Source: Ferrovibrio sp964218355
GTDB taxonomy: Bacteria; Pseudomonadota; Alphaproteobacteria; Ferrovibrionales; Ferrovibrionaceae
Assembly (NCBI RefSeq): GCF_964218355.1
Contig: NZ_CAXPMC010000018.1
Span: 1-64,000, forward strand
Reading direction: 5' to 3'
Length of the DNA: 64,000 nucleotides
Position numbers and translations under genes: made by a program. Shown in pieces: positions 42,156-50,305 of the stretch; positions within the stretch are counted from its first letter, which is position 1; every line of letters begins with the position of its first letter. The notes under the pieces are model-generated. The model searched no databases. It was given only the letters and a program-made list of their open reading frames with translations, and was not told where the DNA came from.

Positions 42156-42884
42156 TTATTCGGCGGCGGCCGGCGAGGCCTTGCGGCCGCCGGAGGCCAC
42201 GGTCTGCACCGTGCCGGAAATCTCGCCGCCGCATTCGATCTCGACCTGGCCGTAGGCGATGTCGCCGGCAACCTTGCCGCTGCCGCGGATCAGCAGACGG
42301 CCGCGCACCGACAGGCGGCCCTCGAAATGGCCGCGGATCTCGGCCTCCTCGACCTCGGCCGAACCCTTGAACATGCCGCTCTCGGCAATCTCGACGAAGC
42401 GGCTGTCGGTCAGGTCAGCCTCGACCTTGCCCTCGACGATCACCTTGTCGCAGGCGGTGATCCTGCCGTTCAGGCTGATGTCGCGGCCGATCAGCAGCAC
42501 CTTCGGATCGGCGCCGTCGCTGCGGCCGGACGAGACGGGCGCGGCGGCGGCCGAGGCCTGCACGACGGCCTTCGGCGCGAGGTCGACGCTCGGCCGCTTG
42601 GCGATTTCGGGGCGGAAGGTGGGGGTGGGGGTGGAATTGTCGGTCATGACGGCTCCCGGGTTGGAGGGCGGGTTGCTGGTGGGCAGGGCGGGCCGGCCGG
42701 CCAGGCGCAGATGGCTCGGCACCGGCGGCAGCTCGTCCTCGGCGGCACGGATCGGCGTCACCGTGGCACTGACTGGCGCATTGGCCGGCACATTGGCCAG
42801 TGTGACGGCCGGTTCCGGCAGCGCCGGCGGGGCCGGCGGCAGCATCGCGGCGGTATCCGTACTCGGCTTCTTGCGACCAAACAT
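42156..42884 (-). CDS. Bactofilin-family polymer-forming protein
   Basis: This 242-residue protein has a C-terminal beta-helical DUF583 domain (about residues 125-225: GRDISLNGRITACDKVIVEGKVEADLT..., with repeating hydrophobic-Gly turns). Bactofilins polymerise into membrane-associated filaments and localise cell-wall enzymes. The N-terminal ~110 residues are Pro/Ala-rich and longer than usual. The ATG at 42884 (MFGRKKP) has GAGGAG upstream; a second start near residue 80 (MTDNSTPTP) would give a more compact bactofilin. It lies 24 bp after the CysZ-like gene. Confidence 0.87.
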   Translation of the reverse strand: MFGRKKPSTDTAAMLPPAPPALPEPAVTLANVPANAPVSATVTPIRAAEDELPPVPSHLRLAGRPALPTSNPPSNPGAVMTDNSTPTPTFRPEIAKRPSVDLAPKAVVQASAAAAPVSSGRSDGADPKVLLIGRDISLNGRITACDKVIVEGKVEADLTDSRFVEIAESGMFKGSAEVEEAEIRGHFEGRLSVRGRLLIRGSGKVAGDIAYGQVEIECGGEISGTVQTVASGGRKASPAAAE

Positions 42885-42907
42885 GAGACGGCCTCTCCTC
42901 TGATCCC

Positions 42908-43585
42908 TCAGCCCCGCGACCGCAACCGCTTGTAGACATGCACCATGAAAGCGGTTGCTACAATCGGGACAAGGAAATTTACGAGGGGAATGGTTAACAG
43001 AAGCACAATGAGGATGCCGCACAGCCAGATATCGCCGCGCCAGCGCCGCCGCATGGCATCGGCCTCGGCCCGCGGCAGGTAGCGCGCCGCGACCTGCTCG
43101 AAATACTCCCGGCTGACCAGCCAGCCGTTGACCACCAGCGACAGGCCGTACAGCAGCGGCGGGAAGAACAGCAGGATGCCGTAGACCGGCAGCAGCAGGA
43201 TGTTGACCAGCAGCACGACGGCAAGGAAGCGCAGCGCGCCGACAAGGCCGGGCCAGAAGGCCAGCGGCCGGCCGGCCGGCTCGGCCGCGTAATACCGCCG
43301 CTCGACCGCCTCGGCGATGTCGTCGAGGAACAGTCCGATCGCCGCCGTCATCACCGCCGGGAACAGCAGCAGCATGAGGACGAAGAAGCCGATGCCCGAG
43401 GCGAAGCCGATCACCCAGTCGAGCCAGGTCTGCTGCACGTCGGGCAGCAGCATCAGGCCGAGCCACAGGGCCACCGCCAGCGCGGCGAAGACCGCGATGC
43501 TGATGCTGAGTGCCCGCACCAGAACCCGGCGGAAGGCCGGGTCGGGCAGCTGGGCCAGCGCCTGCCGCAGGGCGGCCGCGATCAT
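42908..43585 (-). CDS. EI24/CysZ-like membrane protein
   Basis: This 225-residue protein has about six hydrophobic segments and matches the EI24/CysZ domain, with LLLFPAVMTAAIGLFLDDIAE and the FWPGLVGALRFLAVVLLVN region. CysZ transports sulfate in some bacteria; alphaproteobacterial homologues are mostly uncharacterised. Its ATG overlaps the amidase stop (ATGA). Confidence 0.82.
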   Translation of the reverse strand: MIAAALRQALAQLPDPAFRRVLVRALSISIAVFAALAVALWLGLMLLPDVQQTWLDWVIGFASGIGFFVLMLLLFPAVMTAAIGLFLDDIAEAVERRYYAAEPAGRPLAFWPGLVGALRFLAVVLLVNILLLPVYGILLFFPPLLYGLSLVVNGWLVSREYFEQVAARYLPRAEADAMRRRWRGDIWLCGILIVLLLTIPLVNFLVPIVATAFMVHVYKRLRSRG

Positions 43586-45042
43586 GCGGCGCCCCCACCC
43601 GGCGTGCCGCGCGGATCGACGGGGAGCTGCGCCGCCAGGCCGAGATCGGCCTCCAGCATGGCCGACAGCGCCAGCAGCTCGGCCTCGCCGCGCGGCCGGG
43701 CGACGATCTGCAGGCCGACCGGCAGGCCGGATTTGGTGAAGCCGGCCGGCACCGAGATGGCCGGCGTGCCGGTGATGGTGATGGCGAAGGTCAGCACCAG
43801 CCACGAGATATAGGTGTCGAACCTGCGGCCGCCGATTTCCTCGAGATAGCGCATGCGGTGATCGAAAGGCGGCGTCACCGCGGTCGGCAGCACGAGGAAA
43901 TCGTGGCTCTCGAAGAACCGGAGCAGCCGGTTGGTGATCTGCCCGCGGGTCTGCTGCGCCGTGGCCAGCTCCGCGCCGGTCAGCTTCAGGCCCTTTTCCG
44001 CATTCCAGATCACTTCGGGTTTCACGCGATCGGTCTTACCTTCGATTCGTGGCCAGACTGAGGCAGCGAAATTGGCCGCGCGCAGCACCTGGAAGCAGTC
44101 TTCCGCGCCGCTGAAATCCGGCACCGTGGTGGTGACCGCGGCGCCCAGCTTTTCCAGCCGCCGCACGGCGGCCTCGCAGATCGCCACGACCTCCGGATCG
44201 ACCGGGCTGAGGCCCAGATCGGGGGTCCAGCCGATGCGGCAGCCGCCGGCAAACCGCGTCGGCAGCCGCCCCGCCGCCAGCGCATGGTCGACGCTGTCGA
44301 GGAAGCCGCGCTCGGGCACCGGCAGGCTGAGCGGATCGCGCGGCTCCCAGCCGCACTGGGCATCCAGCATCAGGGCGCAGTCGGCGACGTTGCGCGCCAT
44401 CGGCCCCAGCACCGACAGCGTGTCGAAGGGCAGCGCGCGCGGCCCCCAGACCACGCGGCCCGGGCTGGGGCGCAGGCCGACGATGCCGCAGAAGCCGGCC
44501 GGGATGCGCAAGGACCCGCCGAGATCGGAGCCATCGGCCAGCCAGACCTCGCCGGTGGCCACCGCCACCGCCGAGCCGCCCGAGGAGCCGGCCGGCGTCA
44601 TCGCGGTATTCCAGGGATTCTTCGTGGTGCCGAATACCTCGTTGAAGGTCTGGGCGCCGGCGCCGAATTCCGGCGTGTTCGACTTGGCGATCACGCTGGC
44701 GCCGCGGGCCTCCAGCCGCTGCACGGTGTAGTCGGAGGCCGGCGCGACATGGTCGGCATAGGCCAGGCTGCCCGAGGTGAAGCGCACGCCCTCCACCGGC
44801 ACCAGGTCCTTGACCGCCACCGGCAGGCCGTACAGATAGCCCGGCGGCGGGGTTTCCGGATGCACCAGCGCGGCGGCGCGGCTGCGGGCGCGGTCGAGAC
44901 AGAGGGTCGGCAGCGCATTCACCAGCGGCTCGACCGCGGCAATGCGCGCGGCGGCGGCGTCGATCAGCTCGGCCGGGCTGACCCTACGGGATTTCAGGGC
45001 CGCAACCGCCTCGCGGGCGGTCATCCGGATCAGCGCGTCCAT
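43582..45042 (-). CDS. Amidase-signature family amidohydrolase
   Basis: This 486-residue enzyme has the Ser-cisSer-Lys machinery: Lys in PVAVKDLVPVEG, cis-Ser in AGSSGGSAVAVATG and nucleophilic Ser in GSDLGGSLRIPAGFCG. Similar proteins hydrolyse amides; some alphaproteobacterial members are annotated as GatA-like or as general amidases. GatB/GatC are absent here, so a tRNA role is unlikely. The ATG at 45042 (MDALIRMTAREAV) fits the family. It is divergent from the adenosine kinase gene. Confidence 0.88.
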   Translation of the reverse strand: MDALIRMTAREAVAALKSRRVSPAELIDAAAARIAAVEPLVNALPTLCLDRARSRAAALVHPETPPPGYLYGLPVAVKDLVPVEGVRFTSGSLAYADHVAPASDYTVQRLEARGASVIAKSNTPEFGAGAQTFNEVFGTTKNPWNTAMTPAGSSGGSAVAVATGEVWLADGSDLGGSLRIPAGFCGIVGLRPSPGRVVWGPRALPFDTLSVLGPMARNVADCALMLDAQCGWEPRDPLSLPVPERGFLDSVDHALAAGRLPTRFAGGCRIGWTPDLGLSPVDPEVVAICEAAVRRLEKLGAAVTTTVPDFSGAEDCFQVLRAANFAASVWPRIEGKTDRVKPEVIWNAEKGLKLTGAELATAQQTRGQITNRLLRFFESHDFLVLPTAVTPPFDHRMRYLEEIGGRRFDTYISWLVLTFAITITGTPAISVPAGFTKSGLPVGLQIVARPRGEAELLALSAMLEADLGLAAQLPVDPRGTPGGGAA

Positions 45043-45124
45043 GCGGAAAAGTCCATCTGTTTGCCATCCTGTACGGGAAAGGCTAGAGAGTAACGGCAAG
45101 TGCAGGAACGGGGAAAGTACCGGG

Positions 45125-46120
45125 ATGACGACGGATTCGACAAACGTGCTGGCCATCGGCAACGCCATCGTGGATGTGCTGGCCCGGGTGCATGACGACT
45201 TCCTCGACACCCACGGCATGGTCAAGGCCAGCATGACCCTGATCGACGGCGGCACCGCCGAGACGATCTACGGCCATATGGGCGAGACCACCGAGACCTC
45301 GGGCGGCTCGGCCGCCAACACCGCCGCCGGCATCGCCGCACTGGGCGGCCGGGTGCAGTATATCGGCCGGGTGCGCAACGATGCGCTGGGCGCCACCTTC
45401 ATCCGCGAGATCCGCAGCCTGGGCGTCATCTTCGAGAATGCGCCCGCCGCCGAGGGGCCGTCGACCGCGCGCTGCATGATCCTGATCACGCCGGATGCCC
45501 AGCGCACCATGAACACCTATCTGGGTGCCTGCGTCGACCTTGCCCCCGACGATGTCGATCCGGCCGCCGTGGCGCGCGCGGAGATCGTCTATCTGGAAGG
45601 CTATCTGTGGGACCAGCCGAAGGCCAAGGACGCCATGCGCAAGGCGATGCGGCTGGCCCATGATGCCGGCCGCAAGGTGGCAATGACCCTGTCCGACAGC
45701 TTCTGCGTCGACCGCCACCGCGACGAATTCCGCCATCTGGCGGAACACCATATCGACATCCTGTTCGCCAACGAGGCGGAGATCAAATCGCTCTACCAGG
45801 TCGACGATTTCGATGCCGCGCTCCAGCATGTGCGCCACCATGTCGACATTGCCGCCCTGACCCGCTCGGAGAAGGGCTCGGTGATCCTGGCCGGCGAGGA
45901 AGTGCACATCATCGACGCCACGCCCGGCGTGAAGGTGGTGGACACCACCGGCGCCGGCGACCTCTATGCCTCGGGCTTCCTCTACGGCCTGACCCATGAT
46001 TTCGACCTGCATGCCGCCGGCCGGCTGGGCAGCCTCTGCGCCGCCGAGGTGATCGCCCAGATCGGGCCGCGGCCGCAGAAGTCGATCCGCCCGCTGGTCG
46101 ACAGGGCCCTGAAGGGCTGA
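45125..46120 (+). CDS. Adenosine kinase-like PfkB-family sugar kinase
   Basis: This 331-residue kinase shows the PfkB signatures: GGSAANTAAGIAALGG near residue 60 and the anion-hole/catalytic DTTGAGDLYASGFLYG near residue 280. The full pattern, including NAIVDVLARV at the N-terminus, matches alphaproteobacterial adenosine kinases that phosphorylate adenosine to AMP. A tandem array of 10-bp GGWCC-type repeats begins at the stop codon. Confidence 0.9.
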   Translation: MTTDSTNVLAIGNAIVDVLARVHDDFLDTHGMVKASMTLIDGGTAETIYGHMGETTETSGGSAANTAAGIAALGGRVQYIGRVRNDALGATFIREIRSLGVIFENAPAAEGPSTARCMILITPDAQRTMNTYLGACVDLAPDDVDPAAVARAEIVYLEGYLWDQPKAKDAMRKAMRLAHDAGRKVAMTLSDSFCVDRHRDEFRHLAEHHIDILFANEAEIKSLYQVDDFDAALQHVRHHVDIAALTRSEKGSVILAGEEVHIIDATPGVKVVDTTGAGDLYASGFLYGLTHDFDLHAAGRLGSLCAAEVIAQIGPRPQKSIRPLVDRALKG

Positions 46121-46190
46121 CCGGCCCGGACCAGACCGGACCCGGCCGGTCCAGCCCGGTCCAGACCAGTCCGGTCCCGTTCGGACCGGA
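46121..46190. repeat. 10-bp phased GGWCC array after the adenosine kinase stop
   Basis: GGACC at 46128 and 46138, GGTCC at 46148 and 46158, AGTCC at 46168, GGTCC at 46173 and GGACC at 46183 recur mostly every 10 bp in related CCGGWCCAGN units. Because GGACC and GGTCC are complementary, a transcript could form long hairpins, so the array may serve as a terminator. It starts directly after the TGA. Confidence 0.75.
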
Positions 46191-46246
46191 CGCGGCCGCC
46201 GCCATCCCGCGGAAGCCGGCAAAATCCCGCAAAAGCCAGTTCGATC

Positions 46247-46272
46247 CCACACAAGTCATTGATGTTGTGTGG
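46247..46272. promoter_or_regulatory. Inverted repeat CCACACAA-N10-TTGTGTGG
   Basis: The eight-base arms are perfectly complementary with a 10-base spacer. It lies about 120 bp upstream of the promoter of the peptidoglycan-binding gene and could be an operator or a stem-loop. There is no T-tract, so a terminator is less likely. Confidence 0.45.
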
Positions 46273-46365
46273 CAACCCATTGATTCTTCTGATGCACGAT
46301 ATCCGACAGCGGACCGGGCAGACCGTCCGCCTGCCCGGGATGAGAACATTATGGGAATATTTCGC

Positions 46366-46393
46366 TTGAAATCAAGAACACGGCGGCTATAGT
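46366..46393 (+). promoter_or_regulatory. Sigma-70-type promoter for the PG-binding gene
   Basis: TTGAAA (46366-46371) and TATAGT (46388-46393) are separated by 16 bp, in an AT-rich segment of otherwise GC-rich DNA. Transcription should start near 46400, about 37 bp before the ATG. Confidence 0.65.
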
Positions 46394-46436
46394 GGCAGAT
46401 GTTCGGTTTCTGTTTCCACCTGCCCTGGAGCCTCCG

Positions 46437-46952
46437 ATGACCGCCTCCGCCACTTTCGACACCGCCACCCTCGGGTCCGCCCGCCTCAAGACAGCCCGCC
46501 CGGCGGCCGCCCCCGGCCCCTTCACCCTGCCCGGATTTGCCCTGCCGGGGCCGCTGCGCCGCCTGCTGGCGCCGGACACCGCCATGCAGCCGGCCCTCAG
46601 GCAGCCGGCCGCCGATCCGCTGGCGCGGCTGCGCGCGGCCTGGCAGCGCGGGGCCAGCCTGCGCGAGCTGTTCGGCGAAACGGTGTTCGTCCTGCGCGAC
46701 AGCGTCGGCGCAGGCGGCGCCAACCATGCGGCCGACGTGGTGCGGCTGCAGGCCCTGCTGCATCGCGAAGGCGACCTCGACGGCTTCGCCACCGGCGGCC
46801 CGACCGGCCTGTGGGATGCCTGCTGCGATGCGGCCCTGCGCCGGTTCCAGGCAGCCAACGGCCTGGCCGCCGACGGCATCGCCAGGCCCGGCGGCGCCAC
46901 GCTGCGGGCCCTGCGCGGCTTCTACCTGCCGGAAGAGGCGGCGGCGGCCTGA
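46437..46952 (+). CDS. Peptidoglycan-binding-domain-like protein
   Basis: This 171-residue protein has a low-complexity N-terminal half and a C-terminal segment (about residues 95-165) matching the PG-binding-1 three-helix fold: DVVRLQALLHREGDLDG, ACCDAALRRFQAANGLAADG and ATLRALRG. No signal peptide is obvious, so export is uncertain. GGAG precedes the ATG, and a strong promoter lies just upstream. Such stand-alone domains occur in phage-like or cell-wall proteins; no phage genes are nearby. Confidence 0.68.
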   Translation: MTASATFDTATLGSARLKTARPAAAPGPFTLPGFALPGPLRRLLAPDTAMQPALRQPAADPLARLRAAWQRGASLRELFGETVFVLRDSVGAGGANHAADVVRLQALLHREGDLDGFATGGPTGLWDACCDAALRRFQAANGLAADGIARPGGATLRALRGFYLPEEAAAA

Positions 46953-47026
46953 ACCATGGCGGGTTCCGGTACGGCAGCGGATCGGCTAGACTGCCGGCAG
47001 ACCCCCTGCCAGAAAGGCACGTCTGC

Positions 47027-47212
47027 ATGTCTGCTGCCGCCGAGAATCCCGTCTGCCCCTATTGCCGGACCGAAGACCCCGACTGGTGGGAAGGCGCGCC
47101 CGACTTTGCCGCTCCGGGCAGCATCTGGGAGGATGGCTGCCGCAGCTGCCGGCGCCGCTATCTGATCCAGATCGCGCCCGGCAACCTGCCCGAAGCCCGC
47201 GCCATCCAGTAA
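47027..47212 (+). CDS. 61-residue zinc-ribbon-like protein
   Basis: This small protein has two CxxC pairs, CPYC near residue 10 and CRSC near residue 39, separated by an acidic, Trp-rich segment (EDPDWWEGAPDF). This is the layout of a zinc ribbon. It starts 74 bp after the PG-binding gene, with AGAAAGG upstream of the ATG. I do not recognise a named family. Confidence 0.6.
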   Translation: MSAAAENPVCPYCRTEDPDWWEGAPDFAAPGSIWEDGCRSCRRRYLIQIAPGNLPEARAIQ

Positions 47213-47272
47213 GGCACCGGCCGGTAAAGAGTTGGCCGGCAAGGCCCGTCACAACCGGCGAACGACAGCCAG

Positions 47273-47314
47273 CTAAAGACAGACGCCTAAAGACAGGTGC
47301 CTAACGACAGACGG
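47273..47314. repeat. Three 14-bp tandem copies across the hutD stop
   Basis: CTAAAGACAGACGC (47273), CTAAAGACAGGTGC (47287) and CTAACGACAGACGG (47301) are consecutive. Each starts with CTA, a TAG on the minus strand. The hutD stop is the copy at 47301-47303, and the others put stops 14 and 28 bp downstream, so all three frames are closed. Confidence 0.85.
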
Positions 47315-47783
47315 CCTGCAGCAGCCGGGTCGCATCCAGCCGCACCAGCGCGCCATCGGCCCGCACCAGCGCATGCCCTTCCGGCGGCGCATCGGCGCCG
47401 GCCGCGATCACCCGCACATCCATCGCCAGGCCGGCCCGCGCCATCACGTTGAGGTCGCGGCTCGGCCCGCCCTTCAGCCGGCAGAAGGCGGCCAGGCCGC
47501 CATCGAACCGGTGCGGCACGAAGGGCTGCGGCACATCCAGCCGGTGGCCATCGGCGAAATCCAGCGTGAAGCCGCCGCCCTCGATCAGGGTGATCCAGCG
47601 GGTGATGCCGGGAAAGGCCGAGAAGGGTCCGTCGGCATCGATGCGGGCGAGGCTGATGCGCCAGCGGAAGCTGTCCGCGCCGGCACCGGCCGGATCGATG
47701 GCCAGCTCGCTGGTGACGCCGCCGCCATTCTTCCATGGCTGCAGGGGCAGATCGGCCAGCCGCACCAGGCGCCCGCCATTCAT
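47301..47783 (-). CDS. HutD/Ves family protein
   Basis: This 160-residue protein matches HutD/Ves: PLQPWKNGGGVTSELAIDP near the N-terminus, FRWRISLARIDADGPFSAFPGITRWITLIEG in the middle, and RDLNVMARAG. The fold is a bicupin. Ves is cold-inducible in E. coli, and HutD is linked to histidine use in pseudomonads; no hut genes are present here. The stop lies in a triple 14-bp repeat. Confidence 0.88.
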   Translation of the reverse strand: MNGGRLVRLADLPLQPWKNGGGVTSELAIDPAGAGADSFRWRISLARIDADGPFSAFPGITRWITLIEGGGFTLDFADGHRLDVPQPFVPHRFDGGLAAFCRLKGGPSRDLNVMARAGLAMDVRVIAAGADAPPEGHALVRADGALVRLDATRLLQAVCR

Positions 47784-47793
47784 GCCGCACCGC

Positions 47794-49467
47794 TCATGCC
47801 GCGATCCGCGTCAGTGCCCATTTGAACACCAGCTCGTCGGCGCCGGCCGAGCCGGTCATCACGATCTGCTGGCTGCGCCGCGGCGTGTCCGGGCCGCCCG
47901 GCTCGCGCTGGCCGAAATAGACGCTGTCCTCCAGCCGCACCACGCCGCCGGCGCCGCGCCAGCGCCAGCCCTGGCCGCTGCCGCTTTTCAGGATCACGGT
48001 ATCGCCGCTGCCGATCAGCGAGGCATGCACCGACGGATGCAGATGCAGCCGCAGCACCGCCGGCTGCGGCGGCGCCGCCGCGCCGGTGACGGTTTCCTCG
48101 CCGCGCAGGTCGTCGCCGCCGGCGGCGAGATACAGCCGGCGGCGGTGGCGGCGGCCACCGGACGCCGTGGCCCAGCCGTCATGCTCCGCCTCGAACCAGA
48201 TGGCGCCGTCCTGCTCGTTGCGCTGGACGCTGACCGTGGCGCCGGCCGCCGGCTCGGCCTCGCCCAGGCAGAGGGTGCTGTGTGCGGCGATGCCGCTGAG
48301 CGCCTTCGCCCAGTCATGGCCGTGCTGGCCGCCGGCACGCTGGGGCGCGCCGCAATTGACGATCAGGCGGTCGCGGCCATGGCTGAACTCGAAGGCCAGC
48401 AGGCCGCGATGCGGCCGCGAGCCGGCGAAGGCCGCCGGCGGCGGGCCGGCATCGAGCAGCAGCAGGCCGCGCCGGGCCGCCGCGCGCTCGAAGCGGCTGA
48501 GGGTGGCGGAGACCAGCGGCTTGCCCTTCGCCTCCGACAGCTCCAGCGCCAGGTCGATCTGCGCCGGATTGGCTTCCGCGCCGCCATGGAACAGCGCCAG
48601 CCCGCCATCGCCATGGCGGAAGAAGCGCAGCATCGGCGCCATGCGGTCGAGATGCGGCTGCAGCAGGGCCGCGCGTTCGGGATCCAGCGCGCGCAGGAAG
48701 CGCCACAGCAGGGTCGTCTGCTGCAGCAGGCGGAACACCATGGCCGGATTGCGCGAGGCATGGCCGCCATCGGCCAGCAGCTGCGCATCCAGGCAGGCGG
48801 CCAGGCCGGCCAGCGCCTGCGGATGCCGCGTGCGGCCCTCGGGCAGGCATTCGGCCGCGAAAGCCAGCCCAAGCAGGGCCTGGAAGCGCGGCAGGCCCGG
48901 CGGCGCCAGCGGCGCCGCCCGCTGCAGATGCGCGGCATGGCGGGCGATGGCGAGCAGGAAGTCATGGGCGAAGCGGTCATCGGCGCCGTCGACCAGGAAA
49001 TGCCCGGCCAGCAGCCAGCTCGACAGCCGCTGGCCGGCGACGCCGGGCCGCCAGGCCAGGCCAGCCACGGCGTCGTGCCGCTCCAGCCAGGATGCCACCA
49101 GCGCCCGGCTCATGCGCCGCGCCATGTCGCCGCCCTGGGCGGCGAAGTCGCGCAGCCAGCCGAAGCCGTGCAGCGCCTCCGCCCAGGCGGCGAAGCTGGC
49201 GGCATCGAGGCCGAGTTCGGCCGCGGTCTTCGCCCAGGGCGCCACATGGGGCGAGACCACCTCGACCCCGGCCAGCATGAAGCGGCCCTGGAACAGGCGG
49301 TCGGCATTGGCCGGCAGGCCGGGCCAGGGATCGTCGGGCAGATGCGGCAGTTCCAGCGGCGCCTTGCGCGGCAGCAGCAGGCCATAGGCGCGGCTGGCGA
49401 AGACGGCGCCGGCCAGCCGGCGCGCGATGCGCAGGCCGAGGCGGTCGGGCAGTGTGGCGGCGGTCAC
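47794..49467 (-). CDS. Heparinase II/III-like protein
   Basis: This 557-residue protein has an alpha/alpha-toroid N-terminal part (WLRDFAAQGGDMARRMSRALVASWLERH and later helices) and a C-terminal beta-sandwich with GRDRLIVNCGAP, HSTLCLGEAEP and EAEHDGWATASGGRRHRRRLYL, all typical of the heparinase II/III-like family common in Alphaproteobacteria. It is predicted to act on an acidic polysaccharide or cell-wall glycan. The likely start is GTG (49467), 17 bp after rpe. Confidence 0.83.
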   Translation of the reverse strand: MTAATLPDRLGLRIARRLAGAVFASRAYGLLLPRKAPLELPHLPDDPWPGLPANADRLFQGRFMLAGVEVVSPHVAPWAKTAAELGLDAASFAAWAEALHGFGWLRDFAAQGGDMARRMSRALVASWLERHDAVAGLAWRPGVAGQRLSSWLLAGHFLVDGADDRFAHDFLLAIARHAAHLQRAAPLAPPGLPRFQALLGLAFAAECLPEGRTRHPQALAGLAACLDAQLLADGGHASRNPAMVFRLLQQTTLLWRFLRALDPERAALLQPHLDRMAPMLRFFRHGDGGLALFHGGAEANPAQIDLALELSEAKGKPLVSATLSRFERAAARRGLLLLDAGPPPAAFAGSRPHRGLLAFEFSHGRDRLIVNCGAPQRAGGQHGHDWAKALSGIAAHSTLCLGEAEPAAGATVSVQRNEQDGAIWFEAEHDGWATASGGRRHRRRLYLAAGGDDLRGEETVTGAAAPPQPAVLRLHLHPSVHASLIGSGDTVILKSGSGQGWRWRGAGGVVRLEDSVYFGQREPGGPDTPRRSQQIVMTGSAGADELVFKWALTRIAA

Positions 49468-49484
49468 GCCGTCACCGGGCTGGC

Positions 49485-50162
49485 TCAGGCGGCGGCGCGC
49501 GCCATGCGCACGCGGTCGATATTGCCGGCATAGGCGGCAGGTCCGCCCTGGAAGGTGGCCGTGCCGGCCACCAGCACATCGGCGCCGGCGGCAATCGCCA
49601 GCGCGGCGGTCTCGGCATTGATGCCGCCATCCACCTCGAGATCGATGGTGCGGCCGGAGGCATCGATCGCCTTGCGCAGCACCGTGATCTTCTCGAGCTG
49701 GCTGGCGATGAATTTCTGGCCGCCGAAACCGGGATTGACGCTCATCACCAGCACCAGGTCGACCATGTCGAGCACGCTGAGCGCGGCGTCCACCGGGGTG
49801 CCGGGATTGAGCGACAGGCCGGCTTTCTTGCCGAGGCTGCGGATCAGCTGCAGGGTGCGATGCACATGCGGGCCGGCTTCCGGATGCACGGTGATGATGT
49901 CGGCGCCGGCCTCGGCAAACTGCGGGATGAAGGCATCGACGGGCGAGATCATCAGATGCACGTCGAAGGGTTTTTTCGTGTGCCCGCGCAGCGCGGCGAC
50001 GACCCCCGGACCGATGGTCAGGTTGGGCACGAAATGGCCGTCCATCACGTCGATATGGATATAGTCGGCACCGGCCGCGTCGATGGCGGCGACCTCTTCG
50101 CCCAGACGGGCGAAATCGGCCGAGAGGATGGACGGGGCGATTCGGATCGGCTGCTGCGGCAT
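49485..50162 (-). CDS. rpe: Ribulose-phosphate 3-epimerase
   Basis: This 225-residue TIM-barrel enzyme interconverts ribulose-5-P and xylulose-5-P. Metal and catalytic residues appear in PSILSADFARL, HIDVMDGHFVPN, VMSVNPGFGGQKF and LEVDGGINAETA. The ATG at 50162 matches the family start. It is divergent from rsmB and followed by the heparinase-like gene. Confidence 0.96.
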   Translation of the reverse strand: MPQQPIRIAPSILSADFARLGEEVAAIDAAGADYIHIDVMDGHFVPNLTIGPGVVAALRGHTKKPFDVHLMISPVDAFIPQFAEAGADIITVHPEAGPHVHRTLQLIRSLGKKAGLSLNPGTPVDAALSVLDMVDLVLVMSVNPGFGGQKFIASQLEKITVLRKAIDASGRTIDLEVDGGINAETAALAIAAGADVLVAGTATFQGGPAAYAGNIDRVRMARAAA

Positions 50163-50305
50163 GGCGGCAGGCTTAGCAGCTTCCGGCCCGGCCGCCAAGC
50201 AATCCCCCTGCCCGGTTTCTGCCACAAACGGCGCTTCGGCGCGGAAATCCGGGCCCGGCCCGGCCATGGCTCGACGCCGCCGCCGGCCGGGGCTAGAACA
50301 CGCCG

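Larger units (their letters stand above)
46121..46436. other. Intergenic region between adenosine kinase and PG-binding gene
   Basis: These 316 bp hold the GGWCC array, an 8-bp inverted repeat CCACACAA/TTGTGTGG (46247-46254 and 46265-46272), direct CATTGAT repeats next to it and a good promoter for the next gene. No open frame is convincing. Confidence 0.7.

Noticed and set aside
43582..45042. GatA subunit of the tRNA amidotransferase
   Set aside because: The protein has the amidase signature but no gatB or gatC nearby and diverges at the ends from GatA, so only a general amidase is called.
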